From positions 1 through 19,163 of the forward strand of contig DASXTS010000514.1 of NCBI GenBank assembly GCA_036505275.1: 19,163 bases of DNA, in the 5' to 3' direction. Source of the DNA: DASXTS01 sp036505275 (GTDB lineage: Bacteria > Actinomycetota > Actinomycetes > Mycobacteriales > Pseudonocardiaceae). Within the stretch, counting starts at the first letter, position 1, and every line of letters begins with the position of its first letter. The notes beneath the pieces were generated by a model. That model ran no database searches and was not told where the DNA came from. It saw only the letters and a list, made by a program, of their open reading frames with translations. Below, one piece after another: positions 6,351 through 15,350 of the stretch. The position numbers and the translations under genes are program-made.

Positions 6351-7669
6351 ATGGGACGCATGGGTAACGACGACCTGCTCGCCCGCCACCGCGCGGTGCT
6401 GCCGAACTGGATCGCGTTGTACTACGACGAGCCGATCGAGATCGTCCGCGGCCAGGGCCGCCGGGTCACCGACTCGCTCGGCCGCAGCTACCTGGACTTC
6501 TTCGCCGGGATCCTGACCAACGCCATCGGCTACGACATCGCCGAGATCAGCGACGCGATCCGCCGCCAGGTGGACACCGGTGTGCTGCACACCTCGACGC
6601 TGTACCTGATCAGGTCGCAGGTGGAGCTGGCCGAGCGGATCGCCCGGCTATCCGGGATCAGGGACGCCAAGGTGTTCTTCACCAACTCCGGCACCGAGGC
6701 CAACGAGACCGCGCTGATGCTGGCCACCCAGTTCCGGCGCAGCAACCAGGTGCTGGCGGTGCGCAACTCCTACCACGGCCGGGCGTTCGCCACCGTGGGC
6801 ATCACCGGCAACCGCGGCTGGGCCGCTTCGTCGCTGTCGCCCGTGAAGGTGAGCTACGTGCACGGCGGCTACCGCTACCGCAGCCCGTTCCGCGACCTGT
6901 CGGACGCCGACTACATCGCGGCCTGCGCCGACGACCTGCGCAATGTCATCGAGACCACCACGGCCGGTGACGTGGCCTGCCTCATCGCCGAGCCGATCCA
7001 GGGCGTCGGTGGGTTCTGCGTGCCGCCGGATGGCCTGTTCGGCGCATTCGCGGAGGTGCTCGCCGAGTACGGCATCCTGCTCATCTCCGACGAGGTGCAG
7101 ACCGGCTGGGGCCGTACCGGCCAGTACTTCTGGGGCATCGAGGCGCACGGCGTCACCCCGGACGCCATGACCTTCGCCAAGGGGCTGGGCAACGGGCTCG
7201 CCATCGGCGGCCTGGTGGCCCGGCCGGACCTGATGGACTGCCTGCGGGCCAACTCGATCTCGACGTTCGGTGGCAACCCGGTGGCCACCGCCGGGGCGTC
7301 GGCGATGCTGGAGTACCTGCTCTCGCACGACCTGCAGGCCAACGCAGCGCGGCTGGGCTCGCGCGTCCTCGCCGGCCTGCGCGACATTGCCGCGACCTAC
7401 GACGTGGTCGGCGACGTGCGCGGCAAGGGCCTGATGATCGGCGTCGAGTTCGTCACCCCGGGCGCCGGGCGGCCAGGTCAACCCTTGCCGCGGGCGGCCG
7501 CCAGGGTGCAGGAGGAGACCAGGGCCGGTGGCCTGCTGGTCGGCAAGGGTGGGCTGTACGGCAACGTGATCAGGCTCGCGCCGCCCATGACGCTCACCGA
7601 CGACGAGGCCGATGAGGCGCTGGACGTGCTGGGCACGGCCATCGCCACCGTGCACAAGGAGCTGACGCA

Positions 7670-7673
<4 letters not shown>
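6351..7673 (+). CDS. Class-III PLP aminotransferase, probably beta-alanine (or beta-aminoisobutyrate) transaminase
   Basis: A 440-residue fold-type-I omega-aminotransferase similar to the alanine-glyoxylate aminotransferase 2 / beta-alanine-pyruvate group. The PLP Lys is K277 in TFAKGLGNGLAIGG; the pyridine-nitrogen Asp is D247 in LISDEVQTGWGRTG; the phosphate-binding SGTEANE is at 113-119; and NSYHGR follows at 139-144. With the dihydropyrimidinase and amidohydrolase nearby and an overlapping semialdehyde dehydrogenase gene, the expected reaction is beta-alanine plus pyruvate or 2-oxoglutarate to malonate semialdehyde. ATG 6351 is used, with a possible leaderless promoter; ATG 6360, with GGGA just upstream, is an alternative. 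GABA transaminase is a less likely alternative. Confidence 0.9.
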
Positions 7674-9178
<1,505 letters not shown>

Positions 9179-9260
9179 CCCTCCGGGGTGCCCTCCAAGT
9201 ACCACCATTGCGCCGAAGATGGGCCTTTAACCACAGCCATTGCGGGAACGGCCGGGCGTC

Positions 9261-9595
9261 TCACCGCGGCGGGCCGTGATAGCGCACCGGGCTCACCCGG
9301 ATGGTGAACCTGGTGCGGACCGTGCTCGGCCAGGCATGGGCCGGCGGGATGTCGGGCGGCGCCGGCGTCCCGACCGCCGGTGCGCGGTGCCGCCGGTCGT
9401 AGTCGCCGCGCCGCGCCGGGTCGCGGAGCAGGTCGTGCGTCGCGAGCACCGCCGCCAGGGTCGCCGACGAGTCGGACGCCGGCCGGGTGTCCGGGTGGTG
9501 CTGCCGCACCAGCCGGCGGTACGCGCTGTTGATCTCGTCCTGGCTGGCGTCCGGCGTGAGGCCCAGCACGGCGTACGGTCCGGCGTCGACGTCAT
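9261..9595 (-). pseudogene. Small J-domain (DnaJ-like) protein with an apparent one-base frameshift near its start
   Basis: The reading frame ending at 9261 encodes a clear J-domain: PYAVLGLTPDASQDEINSAY, then RQHHPDTRP with the HPD motif, then LLRDPARRGDYDRRH. This frame has no start codon before it. ATG 9595, in another frame, has a good ribosome site (GGAG, about 6 bases upstream) and begins MTSTPD. Adding one base to the GG at 9577-9578 would join MTSTPD directly to PYAVLG, giving a normal 111-residue protein with HPD at 34-36. This is either a real loss-of-function frameshift or a sequencing error in a short G run. It starts 29 bp after the macro-domain gene, so the two form an operon. 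J-domains stimulate Hsp70 (DnaK); the partner here is unknown. Confidence 0.75.
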
Positions 9596-9624
9596 GGCTG
9601 CTCCGTCGGCTGGCTATAGGCTGG

Positions 9625-10158
9625 CTATGGCGGGCGGGCGCGGCGGGCGAGGGCGGCGGCGAAGGCGCGGTACGCCGGCTCGCCGCGGAGCACGAACAGC
9701 ACGGTCCGGACCGGCCCCGGTGCGGCGTCCAGCACCTCGACCACGGTGCCGACGGCGATCTCCGCGGCGGAGTCCAGCGGCCAGCGGTAGATGCCGGTCG
9801 AGATGGCCGGGAAGGCCACTGTCCGGGCGCCCAGTTCGGCGGCGACCCGCAGCGCATTGCGGTGGCAGTCGGCCAGGAGCCGCGAGCGGTCCTCGCTGGC
9901 CGACCACACCGGGCCGACGGTGTGCACCACCCACCGGGCGGGCAGCCGCCCGGCCGTGGTGGCGACCGCCTGGCCGACGGGAAGGCCATCTTTGAACCGG
10001 CCGGCACGCAGCGCGCGGCATTCGGCCAGGATCTCCGGCCCGCCTCGACGATGGATCGCGCCGTCCACGCCGCCACCGCCGAGCAGCGTGGAGTTCGCCG
10101 CGTTCACCACGGCGTCCACGCGCTGTTCGGTGATGTCGCCAGCGACGAGCTCGATCAC
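9625..10158 (-). CDS. Macro-domain protein (MacroD/YmdB-type ADP-ribose hydrolase-like)
   Basis: A 177-residue stand-alone macro domain, typical size. Visible ligand motifs are ELVAGDITEQ (about 3-12), VDAVVNAANSTLLGGGGVDG (14-33, the ADP-ribose-binding Asn and Gly-rich loop) and FPAISTGIYRWP further on. Members remove ADP-ribose from proteins or deacetylate O-acetyl-ADP-ribose. GTG 10158 is chosen because the domain starts there and GGGAGG lies about 5 bases upstream; a longer frame up to 10398 is open but crosses the promoter region of the divergent gene. A damaged J-domain gene follows. Confidence 0.92.
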   Translation of the reverse strand: MIELVAGDITEQRVDAVVNAANSTLLGGGGVDGAIHRRGGPEILAECRALRAGRFKDGLPVGQAVATTAGRLPARWVVHTVGPVWSASEDRSRLLADCHRNALRVAAELGARTVAFPAISTGIYRWPLDSAAEIAVGTVVEVLDAAPGPVRTVLFVLRGEPAYRAFAAALARRARPP

Positions 10159-10324
10159 ACGCCCTCCCGCTCGGACCGGCGGATGGTCGCGGAATACCCC
10201 GTGACAGCAGTAGTTAACGACACATCTCGGCCGCCGCGGTAGTCCCTCGAACACCACCAACGCAATCCGATGACGGGATAGGGTCATCCCAGACGCTGCC
10301 GCGAGCGCTGGAAGGTGGCGGCCG
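10159..10324. promoter_or_regulatory. Divergent intergenic region between the macro-domain gene and the aldo/keto reductase gene
   Basis: A 166-bp gap. On the plus side TAGGGT (10279-10284) fits an actinobacterial -10 box and is flanked by the inverted repeat GATGAC (10269-10274) / GTCATC (10283-10288), a candidate operator. On the minus side the stretch around GTTAAC (10213-10218) is AT-rich and could carry the macro-gene promoter. No coding sequence is supported here. Confidence 0.35.
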
Positions 10325-11248
10325 ATGGAAACGGTCGAGCTCGGCCGCACCGGGCTGAAGCTGGCGCCGCTCGGCGTCGGGGCGATGTCCTGGGGCACCA
10401 GGTCGCCGCTGGCCTACGGTGGCACCGCCAACCCGCAGGCCGAGGTGGAAGCACTCGACGAGCTGCTCCGGGCCGGCGTGAACCTGGTGGACACCGCCGA
10501 GATGTACCGCAATGAGCGGCGCGTCGGCGAGCTGGTCCGCGGCCGGCCAGAGGTGGTCCTCGCGTCGAAGTACGCGCCGTGGCCGTACCGGCGCCGCGGC
10601 AGCGTACTCCGGGCTCTGGACCGCAGCCTGCAGCGGCTCGGCAGGGAACAGCTCGAGCTGTACCAGGTGCACATGGCGCCGCGCACCATGTCCATTCCCA
10701 CGCTGCTGCGCGAGCTGGCGATCGCGCAACGGGACGGCCGGGTGCGCGCCATCGGGGTGAGCAACTTCAGCGCGGTACAGACCCGCCTGGCGCACGCCAC
10801 CCTGGCCGAGCAGGGCATCCCGCTGGCATCCAACCAGATCCAGTACTCGCTGCTGCACCGCCAGCCGGAGACCGACGGCGTGCTCGACGCCTGCCGCGAG
10901 CTCGGCGTCACGATCATTGCGTATATGCCGCTTGCCTCCGGCGCGCTCACCGGCACCTATCACGGCGGCCGCCGGCCCAGCGGGGTGCGCCGATTCATGC
11001 CGTACTTCCGCGGCGCCAACCTGCAGGCGACCAGGCCGGTGATCGGACTGCTCACCGAGATCGGCCGGGCGCACGACGTCGCGCCGGCCACGGTGGCGCT
11101 ACGTTGGCTCATCCAGCAAGGCGCGGTGCCCATCCCCGGCGCCAAGAACGGCCGGCAGGCCAGCACGAACGCCGCGGCGCTGCGCATCGAACTGGACGAC
11201 GCCGAGCTGGACGCACTGTCTGCGGCGACAAGGAGGTGGCGAGACTGA
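10325..11248 (+). CDS. Aldo/keto reductase
   Basis: A 307-residue NAD(P)H-dependent (beta/alpha)8-barrel oxidoreductase. The catalytic tetrad is in place: D56 and Y61 in LVDTAEMY, K82 in LASKYAP, H116 in YQVHMAP. VRAIGVSNFSA and, near the C-terminus, VPIPGAKNGRQA are family signatures, the latter being the cofactor-binding loop. The start at ATG 10325 has GGAAGGTGG upstream. The stop overlaps the next gene (TGATG), so it forms a two-gene operon with the luciferase-like oxidoreductase. Members reduce aldehydes or ketones, or oxidise sugars and alcohols; no substrate can be named. Confidence 0.93.
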   Translation: METVELGRTGLKLAPLGVGAMSWGTRSPLAYGGTANPQAEVEALDELLRAGVNLVDTAEMYRNERRVGELVRGRPEVVLASKYAPWPYRRRGSVLRALDRSLQRLGREQLELYQVHMAPRTMSIPTLLRELAIAQRDGRVRAIGVSNFSAVQTRLAHATLAEQGIPLASNQIQYSLLHRQPETDGVLDACRELGVTIIAYMPLASGALTGTYHGGRRPSGVRRFMPYFRGANLQATRPVIGLLTEIGRAHDVAPATVALRWLIQQGAVPIPGAKNGRQASTNAAALRIELDDAELDALSAATRRWRD

Positions 11249-12114
11249 TGGACGTCGGCATCCACGTGGTGGACTTCACCGGCTTCGGCGGTACCCAGAA
11301 CGTCGCGGCCGGGCTCTCCTCGGCGGCCAGCGCGGCCGACGCGGCCGGCTGCCAGCATCTCTCGGTGATGGACCACTACTTCCAGATGGAGTCGTTCTCC
11401 GACGTCCGCGACCCCATGCTGGAGGGCTACACCACCCTCGGCTTCCTGGCCGCCCGCACCACGCGGGTCAAGCTGCACGTGCTGGTCACGGGCGTGACCT
11501 ATCGCCACCCAGGGCTGTTAGCCAAGATCGTCGCCACCCTCGACGTGCTCTCCGGCGGGCGGGCCGAACTCGCCATCGGGGCTGCCTGGTACGAGCGCGA
11601 GCACCACGGGCTCGGCGTGCCGTTCCCACCGGTCGCCGAGCGGTTCGAACGGCTGGAGGAGGCGCTGCGGATCGTCCGCCAGATGTGGAGCGACGACGAC
11701 GGCCCGTTCGACGGCAAGTACTACCAGCTGGCCGAGACCATCTGCTCGCCGCGGCCGATGAGCACGCCGGCGCCGCCCATCATCATCGGCGGCCAAGGCG
11801 AGCGGAAGACCCTGCGGCTGGTCGCGCGGTACGCCGACGGCTCCAACCTCTTCGCGTCCTCGCCGGACACCGTTGGGCACAAGCTCGACGTCCTGCGCCG
11901 GCACTGCGACGACATCGGCCGCGACTACGACGAGCTCAAGAAGTCGATCCTCTACGTGCACGGCTGGCCGTCCTCGGACGATTTCGTTCCCGAGATGGCT
12001 CGCTATGCCGCGCTCGGCATCGACACCGTGGTCCTCATGCCCGGTGGCTCGGACCCCGCCGGCGATGTCGAACGCCTCGGCGAGCGCCTCATCCCGCGAC
12101 TGGCGGAGCTCTAG
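11248..12114 (+). CDS. Luciferase-like (LLM-class) oxidoreductase, probably F420-dependent
   Basis: A 288-residue bacterial-luciferase-fold oxidoreductase of the size and type that in actinomycetes usually uses coenzyme F420. Visible features are LSVMDHYFQM near residue 40, TTRVKLHVLVTGVTYRHPGLLAKIVATLDVLSGGR in the central barrel with its usual LAK..ATLD..SGGR pattern, AAWYEREHHGLG, and PAPPIIIGGQGERKTLRLVARYADGSN. An FMN-dependent role cannot be excluded. The start codon ATG overlaps the upstream TGA by one base and has a strong AAGGAGGT about 10 bases ahead, inside the preceding gene. The pairing with an aldo/keto reductase suggests joint redox modification of one compound, but the substrate is unknown. 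Confidence 0.92.
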   Translation: MDVGIHVVDFTGFGGTQNVAAGLSSAASAADAAGCQHLSVMDHYFQMESFSDVRDPMLEGYTTLGFLAARTTRVKLHVLVTGVTYRHPGLLAKIVATLDVLSGGRAELAIGAAWYEREHHGLGVPFPPVAERFERLEEALRIVRQMWSDDDGPFDGKYYQLAETICSPRPMSTPAPPIIIGGQGERKTLRLVARYADGSNLFASSPDTVGHKLDVLRRHCDDIGRDYDELKKSILYVHGWPSSDDFVPEMARYAALGIDTVVLMPGGSDPAGDVERLGERLIPRLAEL

Positions 12115-12205
12115 GGCTCCTCGGTCCACCAGCGCCACGGCCGTACCCGGACCTGGCGTCGCTGCCGGCGGCGGGTTGTGGCGGGGTGCCGCTGCCACCT
12201 GCGCA

Positions 12206-12262
12206 TGAACGCGACGTGAGTCCAGTTCGGCGAACGTCACGACAGGACTGGTGTCGCGTTCA
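12206..12262. terminator. 57-bp imperfect palindrome in a convergent gap, possible bidirectional terminator
   Basis: TGAACGCGAC (12206-12215) and GTCGCGTTCA (12253-12262) are perfect inverse complements. After three unpaired bases on each side, AGTCC (12219-12223) and GGACT (12245-12249) pair again. The loop contains its own small hairpin GTTCG/CGAAC (12225-12235). It lies between two convergent genes (stops at 12114 and 12300), the right place for a shared terminator, though there is no T-tract. It may instead be an interspersed palindromic repeat. The rest of the 185-bp gap shows nothing else. Confidence 0.55.
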
Positions 12263-12299
12263 CGGTGCGACAGGGGAGGGCCAGGGGTGGTATCCGGCG

Positions 12300-14309
12300 T
12301 CAGGATGTCAGGTCGATCGGCTTCACGCCGGGTGGGTCGAAGCCCAGCACCTGGCCGTAGAAGGACAGCTCGGCATGCAGCGCGGCAGCGATGGTCTCCG
12401 CCCGGCGGAAGCCGTGCTGCTCGCCCTCGAAGGCCAGGTAGGCGTGCGGGATGCCGGTGCCGTCCAGCGCATCGACCAGCCGCCGCGCCTGGACGGGCGG
12501 GCAGATCTGGTCGTCCAGGCCCTGCAGCAGCAGGATCGGCCCGCCCATGCGGTCGACGTGGCTGATCGGCGAGCGGTCGACATAGCGGTCGCGGGCCTGC
12601 GGCAGCGGCCCGATCAGGCTGTGCAGGTAGTGCGACTCGAAGTCGTGCGTCTCGACCGCCGCACCCCCGTCGCCGTCGGCCTCGTCGGCCACCCACCGGG
12701 TCAGGTCGATGATCGGATACATGGCCGTGCCGCAGCGGAAGATCGGTGGGCCGGCGGCGGTCAACGCGGCGGCCGTGGTCCAGCCGCCGGCGCTGCCGCC
12801 GCGGATGATCATTCGGTTGCCGTCGGCGACCCCGTCAGCGGCCAGTGCCAGCGCCACCGTGGCACAGTCCTCGACGTCCACCACGCCCCACTGCTCCCGA
12901 AGCCGCTCGCGGTAGGCCCGGCCGTACCCGGTGGAGCCGCCGTAGTTCGGCGCCACCACGCCGAACCCGCGGCTGGTGAAGAACGCGATCGCCATGTCGA
13001 GCACGGGATTGCTGTGGCCGGTCGGGCCGCCGTGCACGTGTACCAGGAACGGCGGGCGCTCGCCGTCCGGCGCCCGGTAGGACGGGTTGGTCGGCGGGTA
13101 GACGTATGCCGGGATCTGCGCGCCGCCGGCCGCGGCGAACCTCAACTCGACCGGCCGCGGCAGCAGCGCGGCGTCCGGCAGGCCGGCCGGCTGCGGCGTG
13201 ACCTCGACGATCTGCGCCAGCGACGTTGACAGGTCGACCGTGATCACGCCGAGCTCGCGCTGCGGGCCGCCGGCAACCCCGGCGATCAGGCCGCCCTCGG
13301 CGGACAGCGTGGGGGCCCACCAGTCCAGCTCGCAGGGCACGTCGGTGAGCCCGCCGGCCTCGTCGAGCACGGCCAGCCGGCCGGCGCGCAGCACGGCGTG
13401 GCGGCCGCCGCCGAGCGGCGCGAACCAGCACTGCCCCAGCCGCCACAGCGGGCCGCCGAGCTCCTCGGCCACCGGCAGCAGGTTCCTTGCCTCGGGCGGG
13501 TCTGTGGCGCCCAGGTCGATGCGGTGCAGGTTCCACCAGCCGTCCGGGTCGGTCATCGCCAGCAACCGGTCCGGCCCGTCCCAGTCCACCTGGCAGACGG
13601 CCTCGGCCGGGCCGCCGGCCGTCACCATGTGCGGACCGAACGTGCCGTCCCCGGTCACCTCGGCCACGCACAGCTCGGTGCCGTCCCAGGGCATCGCCGG
13701 GTGGTTCCAGCCGATCCAGGCCGCGTGCCGGCTGTCCGGGCTCGGCCGGGGGCTGGTCATGAACCGATGGCTCGCGGCCAGTACCCGAACCGCCGCCGCG
13801 TCATTCGCGGCGCTACCGTCCAGCGGCACCGCGACGAGCTCGCGCCGGACGTCGGTCGGAGCGTCCCCGGTGATCGTCTCGCGGACGCACCACACCTCGG
13901 CGCCACCGGGCGCCGCGACCGGGTCGGCATAGCGCAGCCCGTGCCGGCGGTCCGGCATCGGCGTCAGCGGCCGCGGGTCCTCGGTTGCCGGCATGTGGTG
14001 GTTCTTGCGGTACAGCCGCTGGTCGTCCCAGTGCGTGAACACGAGTGCGCCGCCGACCACGGTGAACGGCTTGCCGCCGTACTCGTGCACCCGGTTGCGC
14101 GCATTCCAGCCGGGCGGCAGGGCGTCGGTGGGCCGCTCGCCGGGCACGGCGTGCGCGATGGCCACCCGACCGCCGTCCAGCGGTCGGCCCTCGGCCCACC
14201 AGACCCGTCCGTCGGCCAGCTCGACCCACCCAGGCCCGCCGCCGGCGGCAGCGGCGTGCTCGGCGGTGATCGGCGACTCCCAGGTGCCGTACAGCGCGAT
14301 CGTCGTCAC
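12300..14309 (-). CDS. S9-family (prolyl oligopeptidase-type) serine peptidase
   Basis: A 669-residue protein with an N-terminal beta-propeller-like half (to about residue 390) and a C-terminal alpha/beta-hydrolase domain. The catalytic Ser is S506 in IRGGSAGGWT, the Asp lies at D599/D600 in LQGLDDQICPP, and the His is H632 in EGEQHGFR. The segment VVAPNYGGSTGYGR is typical of acylaminoacyl peptidases and dipeptidyl aminopeptidases of this family. No signal peptide is visible, so it is probably cytoplasmic and acts on short peptides or blocked amino acids. The start is GTG 14309, overlapping the stop of the metallo-beta-lactamase-fold gene by 4 bp (GTGA), so the two are translationally coupled. 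Confidence 0.92.
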   Translation of the reverse strand: MTTIALYGTWESPITAEHAAAAGGGPGWVELADGRVWWAEGRPLDGGRVAIAHAVPGERPTDALPPGWNARNRVHEYGGKPFTVVGGALVFTHWDDQRLYRKNHHMPATEDPRPLTPMPDRRHGLRYADPVAAPGGAEVWCVRETITGDAPTDVRRELVAVPLDGSAANDAAAVRVLAASHRFMTSPRPSPDSRHAAWIGWNHPAMPWDGTELCVAEVTGDGTFGPHMVTAGGPAEAVCQVDWDGPDRLLAMTDPDGWWNLHRIDLGATDPPEARNLLPVAEELGGPLWRLGQCWFAPLGGGRHAVLRAGRLAVLDEAGGLTDVPCELDWWAPTLSAEGGLIAGVAGGPQRELGVITVDLSTSLAQIVEVTPQPAGLPDAALLPRPVELRFAAAGGAQIPAYVYPPTNPSYRAPDGERPPFLVHVHGGPTGHSNPVLDMAIAFFTSRGFGVVAPNYGGSTGYGRAYRERLREQWGVVDVEDCATVALALAADGVADGNRMIIRGGSAGGWTTAAALTAAGPPIFRCGTAMYPIIDLTRWVADEADGDGGAAVETHDFESHYLHSLIGPLPQARDRYVDRSPISHVDRMGGPILLLQGLDDQICPPVQARRLVDALDGTGIPHAYLAFEGEQHGFRRAETIAAALHAELSFYGQVLGFDPPGVKPIDLTS

Positions 14310-15322
14310 ACGGCGACGATACGGTTGACGATGCGGTCAAAGCGCCAGACCCCGTCCACCTCGGTGCACCGCACGGTGCCGCGGCTGACCATCAGCTCGA
14401 GGTGCGCCAGCGTCTCCCACACCGCCAGCGTGCGGTTGAACAGGTTCAGCTGGTCGTAGGGCCGCTCCCGCCGGGTCCACGGCAGCTGCCGCGCGATGTC
14501 GAACGCCGACGCGCCGCCTTGTGGCGGGATCGCCGCGAGACACTGCGCCAGCCTGGTCTCGTGATGTGCGGCCAGCTCGTCCACCCGGCCGGACAGGTCG
14601 GTGAAGACCGGGCCGTGCGCCGGCAGCACCAGCCGCGCCGGCAACGAGCGCATCTTGGCCAGCGAGTGCAGGAAATCGGCCAGCGCGGTGTGCGTCGGGT
14701 ACGGCTCGAAGCCGATCGACGGCGTGATGTGCGGCAGGACGTGATCGCCGGGAAACACGACCCCGCGGCCGCGGTCGAAGAAGCTCGTGTGCCCCTGGGT
14801 GTGGCCGGGCGTCGAGATGGCCTCGATGCCGCCGTGCAGCAGCGCGCCGTCGGCCACCCAGTGCTGCGGCGGGTCCCAGTCGAACGTCGGCGGCAGCGGC
14901 GCCAGCAAAGCCGCCTCGGCGACCAGCTCGGCGGCGCCACCGCGCCGCAGGTACTCCCGCTGGCTCTTGTACGCGCCGGCCAGGTCGTACAGCACGCCCT
15001 CGTAGCCGCGCCGCTCCGCCTCGCCGAGCCACACTCGCGTGCCGGCCGCGCGGTGCAGCGCGGTGGCCTGCCCGATGTGGTCGTGGTGCAGGTGCGTCAC
15101 CAACACCCGGCGCACCTCGCGCACGTCCGCGCCGACCCGCGCCAGCCCATCGGTCAGCGCCTGCCAGCTCGCCGGGTTGTCCCAGCCGGAGTCGACCAAG
15201 GTGTACCCGTCGTCCTCCTCGATCAGATACACATTGACTGCCTTGAGCGCGTCTCCCGGCAGCGGCAGCGGCAGGCGGTGCAGGCCGGGCAGCACGGTCT
15301 CGATCTCCGGGTCGCTCCACAT
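14306..15322 (-). CDS. Metallo-beta-lactamase-fold hydrolase
   Basis: A 338-residue MBL-fold hydrolase of the glyoxalase-II/LACTB2-like kind. The metal ligands are visible: H77, H79, D81 and H82 in THLHHDHIG, H174 in TPGHTQGHT, D193 in FPGDHVLP, and H236 in LPAHGP. A C-terminal winged-helix-like region follows (about 255-330, QLPWTRRERPYDQLN to VDGVWRFDR), as in LACTB2-type proteins. The likely reaction is hydrolysis of a thioester, lactone or phosphoester; the substrate is unknown. It is coupled to the S9 peptidase gene downstream. ATG 15322 has TAGGCT 8 bases upstream, consistent with a leaderless message. Confidence 0.9.
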   Translation of the reverse strand: MWSDPEIETVLPGLHRLPLPLPGDALKAVNVYLIEEDDGYTLVDSGWDNPASWQALTDGLARVGADVREVRRVLVTHLHHDHIGQATALHRAAGTRVWLGEAERRGYEGVLYDLAGAYKSQREYLRRGGAAELVAEAALLAPLPPTFDWDPPQHWVADGALLHGGIEAISTPGHTQGHTSFFDRGRGVVFPGDHVLPHITPSIGFEPYPTHTALADFLHSLAKMRSLPARLVLPAHGPVFTDLSGRVDELAAHHETRLAQCLAAIPPQGGASAFDIARQLPWTRRERPYDQLNLFNRTLAVWETLAHLELMVSRGTVRCTEVDGVWRFDRIVNRIVAV

Positions 15323-15350
15323 GATTCGTCAGCCTAAGTACGCTCGGGCC
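15323..15350. promoter_or_regulatory. 28-bp bidirectional promoter with facing -10 boxes
   Basis: Only 28 bp separate the divergent start codons at 15322 and 15351. On the plus strand TACGCT (15339-15344) lies 6 bases before GTG 15351. On the minus strand TAGGCT (15336-15331) lies 8 bases before ATG 15322. Both match TANNNT at the distance typical of leaderless actinobacterial genes. The two boxes are 2 bp apart, so polymerase could serve only one direction at a time. The plus-strand -35 (TCCACA, 15316-15321) would lie over the start of the opposing gene. Confidence 0.5.

Noticed and set aside
4977..6590. 537-codon minus-strand frame over pucR and the aminotransferase start
   Set aside because: Low-complexity shadow frame; pucR and the aminotransferase are recognised in other frames over the same bases.
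9205..9244. CCATTGCG direct repeat (9205-9212 and 9237-9244) in the gap after mmsA
   Set aside because: Only 8 bp, with no flanking mobile-element features; likely chance. No clear terminator was recognised in this 82-bp gap.
10159..10398. 5' extension of the macro-domain frame
   Set aside because: It crosses the divergent promoter and the aldo/keto reductase start; a ribosome site and the domain start support GTG 10158.
10579..11247. 5' extension of the luciferase-like oxidoreductase frame
   Set aside because: It lies inside the aldo/keto reductase gene in a different frame; AAGGAGGT before ATG 11248 fixes the start.
15039..15350. 5' extension of the WS/DGAT frame
   Set aside because: It is antisense to the metallo-hydrolase gene and has no family sequence; the conserved N-terminus starts at about 15351-15360.
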